6,916 bases of DNA, taken from positions 1-6,916 of the forward strand of contig JAGLYT010000085.1 of assembly GCA_023132075.1 (NCBI GenBank). The letters are read 5' to 3'. The stretch is from JAGLHV01 sp023132075 [NCBI: bacterium] (GTDB taxonomy: Bacteria; CBDUZB01; JAGLHV01). This document shows positions 1 through 5,211 of the stretch, piece after piece (within the stretch, counting starts at the first letter, position 1; each line of letters begins with the position of its first letter). Made by a program: the position numbers and the translations under genes. Below the pieces are notes generated by a model. It worked only from the letters and a program-made list of their open reading frames with translations. It did no database searches and was not told the DNA's origin.

Positions 1-43
1 CATAACCCGGAGGTCGGCGGTTCGAATCCGTCCCCCGCAACCA
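1..43 (+). tRNA. Initiator tRNA-Met (CAU), 3' half only
   Basis: The window opens exactly at the anticodon CAT (1-3). After two A's come the 3' strand of the anticodon stem (CCCGG, 6-10), the variable loop (AGGTC), a T arm with stem GGCGG/CCGTC around the loop TTCGAAT (21-27), the acceptor 3' strand CCCCGCA (33-39), the discriminator A, and an encoded CCA (41-43). Two marks separate initiator from elongator tRNA-Met. The run of three C's (6-8) would form the conserved three G-C pairs of the anticodon stem, and an A at tRNA position 72 is typical of the mismatched 1-72 pair of bacterial tRNA-fMet. The 5' half lies outside the window, so the mismatch and the GGG partner cannot be confirmed. Eight T's (44-51) follow the CCA directly and may help end the transcript. 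Confidence 0.93.
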
Positions 44-64
44 TTTTTTTTAGGTTTTAAAAAA

Positions 65-487
65 TTACCATGTGGAAAGAATAGTCCCGCGAAGGTCCGT
101 ATGAGTGCAGTCAATAAATATTTTGCCCCATTCAGAGTGGGCTTCCATCCAGTATCCCCAACCGCCGGTGTCTCCCATAATTCCACCGTAATCCTGGATA
201 TTGGTGCTTTGTGGATGGTGGTGGGTGTAGCAGCGTGGCATTTGGTCTAAATATCGCGGGATAAGAGAAGAAGTAGGATTGCCGTAAGGGTAAAACCCTT
301 CGTTATCAGAGAAGTAGACGTCAAGAGTAGTTCGTAGTATTGCAAGGTTTCCTTTTGTAATTGCTTCATGCGATTTTCGGGTTAGATTAGCAAATTTGGG
401 TGTGCCGATAGTGGCAAGTATCCCAATAACAGCTACTACAATCATCAGTTCGATTAAAGTGTAACCGGTTGTTTTTATTTTAGGCAT
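65..487 (-). CDS. Type II secretion/type IV pilus-like pseudopilin (GspG-like), 140 aa
   Basis: This is a small secreted pilin-like protein, expected to be processed by prepilin peptidase and assembled into a pseudopilus or pilus in the envelope. The N-terminus has a short basic leader, the cleavage motif G8|YTLIE with the conserved Glu at mature position +5 (E13), and one hydrophobic helix (about 9-28). Mature position 1 is Tyr rather than the usual Phe. The globular part contains a GGWGYW stretch (108-113), a GKIFIDC strand and a terminal Trp, the pattern of GspG-like pseudopilins. C86 and C127 could form a disulfide, and an HHH run (89-91) follows C86. Length is normal for the family. It is encoded alone, with no secretion or pilus machinery genes nearby, so its apparatus must be elsewhere. 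It converges with the tRNA and is divergent from the XRE-cupin gene. The start ATG (485-487) has an AAAGGA-type RBS about 11 nt upstream. Confidence 0.88.
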   Translation of the reverse strand: MPKIKTTGYTLIELMIVVAVIGILATIGTPKFANLTRKSHEAITKGNLAILRTTLDVYFSDNEGFYPYGNPTSSLIPRYLDQMPRCYTHHHPQSTNIQDYGGIMGDTGGWGYWMEAHSEWGKIFIDCTHTDLRGTILSTW

Positions 488-521
488 TCAATTTAATTTC
501 CTTTTATTTTATTCTCTAAAT

Positions 522-550
522 ATTTTAGTATTTTGTATTGTTTTTGTCAA
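522..550 (-). promoter_or_regulatory. Sigma70-type promoter of the pseudopilin gene
   Basis: Read on the minus strand, a perfect -35 box TTGACA (550-545) is followed after exactly 17 bp by TAAAAT (527-522), five of six matches to the -10 consensus. Transcription would start near position 515, leaving a leader of about 28 nt that contains the AAAGGA ribosome binding site. The assignment rests on motif match and spacing only. AT-rich DNA produces -10-like words by chance, but a perfect -35 at optimal spacing is less likely to be accidental. Confidence 0.65.
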
Positions 551-571
551 ATTAAATTTTTGATTTAGAAA
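544..571 (+). promoter_or_regulatory. Weak candidate promoter of the XRE-cupin gene
   Basis: On the plus strand TTGTCA (544-549) and TAGAAA (566-571) are separated by 16 bp, a poor match at the -10. An alternative pair is TTGATT (560-565) and TAATAA (582-587). The first -35 candidate overlaps, on the opposite strand, the perfect -35 of the pseudopilin promoter, because TTTGTCAAA is nearly palindromic. A promoter must lie in this 133-bp gap, but which of these words is used cannot be decided by eye. Confidence 0.3.
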
Positions 572-620
572 AATAGCCGTGTAATAAAAAATAAAAACAA
601 TAAAAATTAGGGGTGAGACG

Positions 621-1160
621 ATGAATCTGGGGAAGAAAATAAGAGAAGTGCGGTTGTTTAAAAATTTAACGTTGGAAGCTTTGGCTAAACGTACACAGTT
701 AACAATTAGTTTTCTTTCTCAAGTAGAAAGGGACATCGCTTCTCCATCAGTTCAATCCTTAAGGTTGATTGCGAAAGCACTAAATACCAGGATTAGTTCT
801 TTTTTTGAGGAAGAAGAAACGAAAGAGACTATTTTTATCAGACGAAAAAGAGAAAAAGGATTTGTTGATAAGGGGGTAATACCGGGATGTGAAGCCTTAG
901 CTTCTAATATTTTAAATATAAAAATGGAACCGTTGCTTTTTAATCTGGAAAAAGGAAAAGAAACGGGTAATTTACTAAGGAAACATGAAGGAGAAGAATT
1001 TGGATTGGTAATTAAGGGCAAAATAGATATTTTTATTGATGATAAGAAGTGGAATATGGAGGCAGGAGATAGTATTTATTTTATTTCACCTAAAATGCAT
1101 AAAATATTGAATATAGGTGAAGATAGAGCAGTGGTTTTATGGGTTGTATTAAGGGCATAG
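621..1160 (+). CDS. XRE-family transcriptional regulator with C-terminal cupin domain, 179 aa
   Basis: This is a predicted cytoplasmic DNA-binding regulator whose cupin domain probably senses a small molecule. Residues about 3-62 form an XRE/Cro-type helix-turn-helix, with the recognition region TISFLSQVERDIASPSV (28-44) containing the family hallmark LSQVERG-like turn. After a charged linker (63-80), residues about 100-178 form a cupin barrel. H122, E126 and H160 sit where PuuR/SutR-type proteins carry metal or ligand contacts, in HEGEEFGLVIKG (122-133) and EAGDSIYF (147-154). The length of about 180 aa is standard for the class. The start ATG is preceded by GGGTGA (611-616). The gene stands alone, divergent from the pseudopilin, and ends at its own terminator. 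By analogy with the family it may regulate itself and possibly the divergent gene; its ligand cannot be read from the sequence. Confidence 0.9.
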   Translation: MNLGKKIREVRLFKNLTLEALAKRTQLTISFLSQVERDIASPSVQSLRLIAKALNTRISSFFEEEETKETIFIRRKREKGFVDKGVIPGCEALASNILNIKMEPLLFNLEKGKETGNLLRKHEGEEFGLVIKGKIDIFIDDKKWNMEAGDSIYFISPKMHKILNIGEDRAVVLWVVLRA

Positions 1161-1185
1161 GTTGTTGTATTTCGTTTTGGTTATG

Positions 1186-1225
1186 TGGTAAAAAAGGAAG
1201 TGGGAGGTTTTTTTTTACCATTTTT
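1186..1225 (+). terminator. Intrinsic terminator of the XRE-cupin gene
   Basis: TGGTAAAAAA (1186-1195) is a perfect 10-bp inverted complement of TTTTTTACCA (1211-1220). Up to three further inner pairs, two of them G-U, are possible around a GA-rich loop. Five T's (1221-1225) follow the stem at once. It lies 25 bp after the regulator's stop codon. The stem is A-U rich apart from its base, so it is weaker than a classical terminator, but the perfect arms, T-tract and position fit. Confidence 0.65.
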
Positions 1226-1460
1226 ATAAACTTATACTGACAATAATTTAATAATACTAAAAATAAATGTGTCCGGTTTAGAGCGTTGTAAATACGAAAG
1301 TTGTTATGGGCGTTTCTGAATATGTTTGGAAAGAAAAGGATAATGTGAAGCTTTTTGTTTTGTATTTTGAAAAATATTTTTTTTTAGTAGAATGCATTTT
1401 GAATGGTAAACGAAAGGAAAAGCGAAATATTGGTGTTAATATATATTTAATTTTCTTCAA
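1226..1460. other. Intergenic stretch with no supported gene
   Basis: This AT-rich spacer lies between the terminator and the promoter repeats. A 60-codon plus-strand reading frame (1306-1488) has no clear ribosome binding site, a low-complexity Lys/Phe/Ile-rich product with no recognisable motif, and runs into the promoter repeats, so it is not called. A minus-strand frame (1278-1469) covering much of the same DNA is equally featureless. No tRNA, convincing hairpin RNA or riboswitch is visible. A TTGTAAATACGA word at 1286-1297 resembles the first strong promoter repeat at 1483-1493 and might be a remote copy of the same site. Confidence 0.5.
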
Positions 1461-1516
1461 GTGTAACAAACTTTTAATTTTCTTGTAATACGATTGTAAT
1501 AAATAAAAGGTATACT
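1461..1516 (+). promoter_or_regulatory. PhoB/OmpR-like direct-repeat promoter upstream of the PilZ-kinase-receiver operon
   Basis: Four 8-bp words begin at 1461, 1472, 1483 and 1494, an exact 11-bp period: GTGTAACA, TTTTAATT, TTGTAATA, TTGTAATA. The last two are identical and the first two match them at six of eight positions. Each word is followed by a 3-bp spacer. Six base pairs after the last unit (1494-1504) comes TATACT (1511-1516), five of six to the -10 consensus, with no good -35 box at the normal spacing. Established knowledge: PhoB-class response regulators bind 11-bp direct repeats that replace the -35 region, as at E. coli phoA, whose repeat unit CTGTCATA matches TTGTAATA at six of eight positions. 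Inference: this promoter is activated by a PhoB/OmpR-family regulator encoded outside the window. The leader to the ATG would be about 50 nt. Confidence 0.55.
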
Positions 1517-1572
1517 AGAGCAAATAGATTTTTGAAATTTTTCCGAAAAAATCATTATAACAAGGGGGAAAA

Positions 1573-2004
1573 ATGAGAAATGGAAAAAGGAAAAAGGTTG
1601 TAGCTGTAAAAGAAAATAGGAAATATCAACGGCAAAATAAATATCTTTTTGCTTTTTGTCAATATCCTTCTAAAAGAAGGATGTTGGATGTAGAAGGAAA
1701 TCCGGTTGAAATTGAGGAAAATATTTTGCGAGACGTTGGGGGAGGAGGAGTAATGATTGAAAGAGAAGAGTTTATTTCTTTTCAGGAGAAAATATTGATG
1801 GAGATATATCTTCCGACGGATGATGTAAGCAATACTATCATTTCTGTTTTTGCCGAAGGAGAAGTGTCATGGGTAAAGAAAACAAAAAAAAGAGGGGAGA
1901 ATAAATACCAAATAGGAATAAAATTTAATGATATCAGAGAAGATGATAAGCAAAAAATTATAAATAAGTTGAAAAAAAATGCTTATAAGGAAATTGAATC
2001 TTAA
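1573..2004 (+). CDS. PilZ-domain protein (putative cyclic-di-GMP receptor), 143 aa
   Basis: This small, soluble, probably cytoplasmic protein is built around a single PilZ domain, the common receptor module for cyclic-di-GMP. A basic N-terminal tail (1-14) leads into RKYQR (16-20), the RxxxR ligand-binding motif. The second motif, normally D/N-x-S-x-x-G, reads D54-V-G-G-G-G59, so the usual Ser is Gly and the motif is glycine-rich. The C-terminal strands GEVSWVKK and YQIGIKFNDI, then a helix (about 125-138), fit the PilZ fold. Arg residues for binding are present, so ligand binding is plausible, but the Ser-to-Gly change leaves it uncertain. The ATG follows AAGGGGG (1562-1568) at a short 4-nt spacing. 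It is the first gene of an apparent operon, 43 bp ahead of the kinase, which suggests it modulates that pathway. Confidence 0.85.
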   Translation: MRNGKRKKVVAVKENRKYQRQNKYLFAFCQYPSKRRMLDVEGNPVEIEENILRDVGGGGVMIEREEFISFQEKILMEIYLPTDDVSNTIISVFAEGEVSWVKKTKKRGENKYQIGIKFNDIREDDKQKIINKLKKNAYKEIES

Positions 2005-2047
2005 ATCCTAAAGGTTACAATGTTTATTTGTCTCTTAATCGTTAATT

Positions 2048-3526
2048 ATGAATAAGCCAATAAAAGTTAATTTGTTTCTTAAATTTGTTTTAATTATTTT
2101 TCTGATAAATATTCTTCCTTTTATTATTTTAATGTGGTTTTCAAAGGTTAATGAAATTAGAATTATAAGAGAAGAATTGGATGAGAGGGCTACTTCTTTA
2201 GCTATAAAACTTGCCTCTGAAAGTGAATATGGAGTGTTAAATAGTAATAAAGAGTTCTTGGAGACTCTTCTTCAGCAAGCACTTTTAAAGGAAAAAGACA
2301 TTATTCTGGTTAGGATTAGAGATGAAGAAGGGAAGGTTTTAGCTGAAAAAATCAGAAAAACGAAAAATATTCCCTTACGATTTAGTATCACGGTTCCTAT
2401 TAGAATAAAAAAGTTTTTTATATATAAAAAGTATATGGAATTTTCTTCTCAAAAACAAGTTGAAAAAATGGTAGGAAAAAATATAGGAGAAGTTGATTTA
2501 GGTGTTTCTGTTACTGATATGTATATGCTCAAAGCAAAGAAAGCAAGAAAAGAATTCTTTTTCTTGTTTTTTTTAATTATTATGATAGACCTGGTTGGAG
2601 GTATTTTTTTAATAAAGATTACTGTTGATCCGGTTAAACGTTTAGTGAGAGGAACAAAAAGAATTGCTGAAGGGGACCTGGATTATCAGGTGGAAGTTTT
2701 TTCCTCAGATGAAATAGGCCTGTTGACCCATTCCTTTAATGAGATGACAAAAAAATTAAAAAATTCACAAAATAATTTGACCCAGAGAGGAAAAAAACTG
2801 GAAGAAAAAACCAGGGAATTGGAGTTAAAAAACAAAGAGATGGAGATGTTTATTTATAGTGTTTCGCACGACTTAAAAGCACCCCTGGTTGTAGTAGATG
2901 GATTTGCAGCAAATTTACTTACTAATTGTAAAAACAGATTAGGAAAAAAAAACCTTTACTATTTGGAACGGATTCGTGCTAATACTAATCAGATGGAATT
3001 TTTAATAGAAGATTTACTGGAGCTTTCCCGTATCAGTCAGGTCGAAGGAAATTTAGAACTTGTAAATATAATAAAGGTAATAAATTTAACCAAAGAGATG
3101 TTTTCAACTGCATTAGAAAAAAAAGAAATAAAATTCTCTCTGAAGGGTCCTTTTCCTTTAATCTGGGGAGATCGTAATAGAATTAAACAGATATTTGACA
3201 ATTTGATTGGGAATGCCATCAAATTTATTGGCGATAAAAAATATCCCGAAATTGAAATAGGTTATTATAATAAAGATGAAGATTATTGGACATTCTATGT
3301 TAAGGATTCGGGTATTGGAATTTCTCCCAGGTATCACGAAAAAATATTTGAAGTTTTTCATCGGTTAAAAGATATAGAAACAGAAGGGACCGGTGTGGGG
3401 TTGGCTATTGTAAAGAAGATTATTGATAATTACGGTGGAAAAATATGGATAGAGTCAGAAGAGGGAAAAGGAACTATTTTTTATTTTACATTCTTAAAAA
3501 AATCAAAAGATGATTTACCTTCTTGA
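2048..3526 (+). CDS. Membrane sensor histidine kinase with HAMP domain, 492 aa
   Basis: This is a transmembrane sensor that autophosphorylates on His and passes phosphate to a receiver. In order: TM1 (about 9-31); an extracytoplasmic sensor region (about 32-168) with a helix around ERATSLAIKLASESEYG, resembling Cache/CHASE-type periplasmic sensors but not identified; TM2 (about 170-191, containing D181); HAMP (about 191-243); a coiled coil (about 243-268); a HisKA helix pair with the H-box SVSHDLKAPL, phospho-acceptor H274; and a HATPase domain with N-box N385/N389, G1 D420-SGIG, F-box FEVF and G2 GTGVG (447-451). All catalytic boxes are intact. The HisKA region resembles phytochrome-type kinases, which often pair with Rcp1-like receivers, as here 46 bp downstream. 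The start ATG has no visible Shine-Dalgarno; an in-frame stop at 2036-2038 rules out a much longer protein. The stimulus is unknown. Confidence 0.93.
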   Translation: MNKPIKVNLFLKFVLIIFLINILPFIILMWFSKVNEIRIIREELDERATSLAIKLASESEYGVLNSNKEFLETLLQQALLKEKDIILVRIRDEEGKVLAEKIRKTKNIPLRFSITVPIRIKKFFIYKKYMEFSSQKQVEKMVGKNIGEVDLGVSVTDMYMLKAKKARKEFFFLFFLIIMIDLVGGIFLIKITVDPVKRLVRGTKRIAEGDLDYQVEVFSSDEIGLLTHSFNEMTKKLKNSQNNLTQRGKKLEEKTRELELKNKEMEMFIYSVSHDLKAPLVVVDGFAANLLTNCKNRLGKKNLYYLERIRANTNQMEFLIEDLLELSRISQVEGNLELVNIIKVINLTKEMFSTALEKKEIKFSLKGPFPLIWGDRNRIKQIFDNLIGNAIKFIGDKKYPEIEIGYYNKDEDYWTFYVKDSGIGISPRYHEKIFEVFHRLKDIETEGTGVGLAIVKKIIDNYGGKIWIESEEGKGTIFYFTFLKKSKDDLPS

Positions 3527-3572
3527 TATATAAAAATTATATGGGAAATGTTTTTAGGAAGAGTGATAAAAG

Positions 3573-4019
3573 ATGAAATTTATCTCAAAAGATGTTTTAT
3601 TAATAGAAGATGATATTGACCACAGAGAATTAATCGTAAATGAAATTAAGAGAGATAAAGAATTAGTCAGTACGATTTATTCGGTGGGAGATGGACAGGA
3701 AGCTTTGGATTTTTTGTTCCGTAAAGGAAAATACAAGACAATGAATAAATCTTTTGCGCTCGGATTTATTATATTGGATGTTCGTTTGCCTAAAATGAGC
3801 GGAATTGAGGTTTTAAAGAGGATTAAATTAGATGAGCAATTAAAAACTGTTCCGGTGGTTATTCTTACCAGTTCTTCTCATCAGCAGGACATGGTTCAGG
3901 CTTATGCTAACTATGTAAATAGCTATATAATTAAACCGGTTAAATTTGAAGACTTCATTGATAAAATAAAAAAAATGATATTTTACTGGAATTCAATTAA
4001 TTCTTTACCCCCGAAGTAG
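3573..4019 (+). CDS. Single-domain response regulator, Rcp1-like, 148 aa
   Basis: This is a free-standing CheY-fold receiver with no DNA-binding or enzymatic output domain. The acidic pocket E12/D13/D14, phospho-acceptor D69 (in IILDVRLPKMSG), T99 (in VILTSSS) and K121 (in IIKPV) are all present, so phosphorylation should be possible. GDGQEALDFLFRKGKY and the ending FEDFIDKIKKMIFYWNSIN closely follow the Rcp1 group, small receivers partnered with phytochrome-like kinases. It lies 46 bp after the kinase gene, with AGGAAGAG (3556-3563) as a reasonable ribosome binding site, and is almost certainly the kinase's partner. Because it lacks an effector domain it probably acts by binding another protein or as an intermediate in a phosphorelay. 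The PilZ protein of the same operon is one conceivable target, but nothing in the sequence shows this. Confidence 0.92.
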   Translation: MKFISKDVLLIEDDIDHRELIVNEIKRDKELVSTIYSVGDGQEALDFLFRKGKYKTMNKSFALGFIILDVRLPKMSGIEVLKRIKLDEQLKTVPVVILTSSSHQQDMVQAYANYVNSYIIKPVKFEDFIDKIKKMIFYWNSINSLPPK

Positions 4020-4149
4020 AAATCAAGTTTTTTTCCATTCTTTATAGATACCTGATCCGAAATTTATAATTTTTTAGTCTTGAGGTGTTTCAGCATAATC
4101 TTTTCTTTATTATTGATGAATTATAATGCATTAGTTTTATCGTTTTGTC

Positions 4150-4179
4150 TTGACAAGTATTTTTTGTTTCTTGTATAAT
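4150..4179 (+). promoter_or_regulatory. Consensus sigma70-type promoter of the HEAT-repeat/YihY unit
   Basis: A perfect TTGACA (4150-4155) and a perfect TATAAT (4174-4179) are separated by 18 bp, one more than optimal. The start of transcription would fall near 4186, giving a leader of about 35 nt with a strong ribosome binding site. Twelve of twelve consensus bases make this the best promoter in the window and imply that the downstream pair is transcribed separately from the kinase operon and probably constitutively. Confidence 0.8.
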
Positions 4180-4205
4180 GCAAGGCAAGGTAGAAAATAG
4201 CAGTA

Positions 4206-4214
4206 AAAGGAGGG
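4206..4214 (+). promoter_or_regulatory. Strong ribosome binding site deciding the HEAT-protein start
   Basis: AAAGGAGGG here is a near-perfect Shine-Dalgarno. Its GGAGG core (4209-4213) lies 7 nt before the ATG at 4221 and only 4 nt before an in-frame TTG at 4218. The spacing and the codon both favour ATG 4221, so the protein is 322 rather than 323 residues. Confidence 0.75.
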
Positions 4215-4220
4215 AAATTG

Positions 4221-5189
4221 ATGTTGTTAAAAGGGAAATTAGGTGTAATGTTGATTTCTTTTTTGGTGGTGATGAATGTTGTTTTTTGCGGATATGCAAT
4301 AGAAGGGGATGAGGAAAAGCAGGTTATAACCGAACAAGGTGAAAAAACACAAGACATAGCGGATGTAGAAATAAAAAATAAACCTGAATATAGCGGATTG
4401 ATTGAAAAATTACGGGACAAAAAGACTAAAATTCGTTTGGATGCGGTAAGAGAATTAAATAGAATCGGAAAAGAAGAAATAGTATGTTTTTTAATTGATG
4501 CGATTGGTGATAGAAAGGGTGTAATTCAATTAGAGAGTATTGCTGCGTTGGGGGAAATAGGGGGAAGAGAAGCTGTCGATGCTATAATAGAAAAAGGTTT
4601 AACTGATAAAAATAAAAAAGTTCGTTTAGCTGCTGTCAATTCATTAGTGAGAATTACCGGGAGGTCTGCGATTTTTCCGTTAAAAGAACATTTATTAATT
4701 GAGAAAGACAGCAAAATAAGGTTTCGGATAATTAATATCTTTGCAGTAATCGGAAATGATGATGTTGTTTCTGTACTAATTGAATCTTTAAATGATTCCA
4801 GCTTAAAAAATCGATTAATTGCTGTAAATACTCTTGCTATAATCGGGACACCTTTGGCTGTTTCTGCCCTAGCTAATTCTTTAGAAAACGAGGTAAACAG
4901 GGAAGAAGTTTCGCTTTCTATAATAAAGACTTTGGGGACGATACGCAGCAGAGATTCTGTTCCCGTATTAATCAGAATGGCTGCTATCAGAGGTAAGTCG
5001 GAAATTAATAAAGCGGCGGTTGAAAGTTTAGGAATTATTGGGGATAAAAGAGCAATACCTGTTTTGAATGAATTATCGGGTTATGGAGATATAAGGTTAA
5101 GAGAGACAGTTAAGGAGGCAATAAATAAAATTTTAACAAAAAATGCTTTAATTAGGCTCAGAAAACGTAGAAGTTTACAAAATAAATAA
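4221..5189 (+). CDS. Secreted HEAT-repeat protein, 322 aa
   Basis: This is a protein-binding scaffold predicted to act outside the inner membrane. The N-terminus is a typical signal peptide: basic start, hydrophobic core LGVMLISFLVVMNVVF, and a likely signal peptidase I site after GYA (residue 26). A Cys at 23 follows Phe, which does not make a good lipobox. A short acidic linker (27-55) leads to about eight HEAT (PBS-lyase-like) repeats of roughly 31 residues (about 60-305), each a helix pair with patterns such as VRLAAVNSLVRI and a turn like GDKRAIPVL. The tail (306-322) is strongly basic (RLRKRRS). No catalytic residues are visible, so function is limited to probable protein interaction. 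It has its own consensus promoter and is followed after 22 bp by the YihY-family gene, so the two are probably cotranscribed and may act together at the envelope. Confidence 0.85.
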   Translation: MLLKGKLGVMLISFLVVMNVVFCGYAIEGDEEKQVITEQGEKTQDIADVEIKNKPEYSGLIEKLRDKKTKIRLDAVRELNRIGKEEIVCFLIDAIGDRKGVIQLESIAALGEIGGREAVDAIIEKGLTDKNKKVRLAAVNSLVRITGRSAIFPLKEHLLIEKDSKIRFRIINIFAVIGNDDVVSVLIESLNDSSLKNRLIAVNTLAIIGTPLAVSALANSLENEVNREEVSLSIIKTLGTIRSRDSVPVLIRMAAIRGKSEINKAAVESLGIIGDKRAIPVLNELSGYGDIRLRETVKEAINKILTKNALIRLRKRRSLQNK

Positions 5190-5200
5190 AATAATTTTTC

Positions 5201-5205
5201 GGGAG
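5201..5205 (+). promoter_or_regulatory. Ribosome binding site supporting a TTG start
   Basis: GGGAG here sits 6 nt before TTG at 5212. The first in-frame ATG (5329, residue 40) lies well inside the conserved YihY N-terminal region and would remove the segment preceding the first membrane helix, so the TTG start is preferred. Confidence 0.65.
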
Positions 5206-5211
5206 TAAAAG

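Noticed and set aside
1-64. tRNA 3' end as an attachment site for an integrated element
   Set aside because: No integrase gene and no second copy of the tRNA 3' end occur in the window. The neighbouring pseudopilin and regulator look like ordinary chromosomal genes.
533-566. A second PhoB-like pair, TTGTATTG (533) and TTGTCAAA (544), 11 bp apart before the XRE-cupin gene
   Set aside because: The spacing fits, but the hexamer at the expected -10 position (561-566, TGATTT) is a poor match. The second word is already explained as the shared -35 of the divergent promoters.
1306-1488. 60-codon plus-strand reading frame in the 412-bp gap
   Set aside because: There is no Shine-Dalgarno before the ATG and the product is low-complexity and motif-free. 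Its end overlaps the promoter repeats at 1461-1488. It is better explained as chance in AT-rich DNA.
4020-4090. Possible terminator after the response regulator gene (T-run 4028-4034; AAATT/AATTT around 4060)
   Set aside because: No stable G/C-containing hairpin precedes the T-run, and the only inverted repeat is five A-T pairs. A transcript end here is likely but not demonstrable from the sequence.
4275-4300. Lipoprotein signal in the HEAT-repeat protein (VVFC, residues 20-23)
   Set aside because: The residue before Cys is Phe, which signal peptidase II does not normally accept. Cleavage by signal peptidase I after GYA (residue 26) fits better.
4090-4420. Two minus-strand reading frames opposite the promoter and signal-peptide region of the HEAT-repeat gene
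   Set aside because: They lie antisense to a strong promoter, ribosome binding site and well-supported gene. Their Ser/Thr/Phe-rich products are typical antisense shadows.
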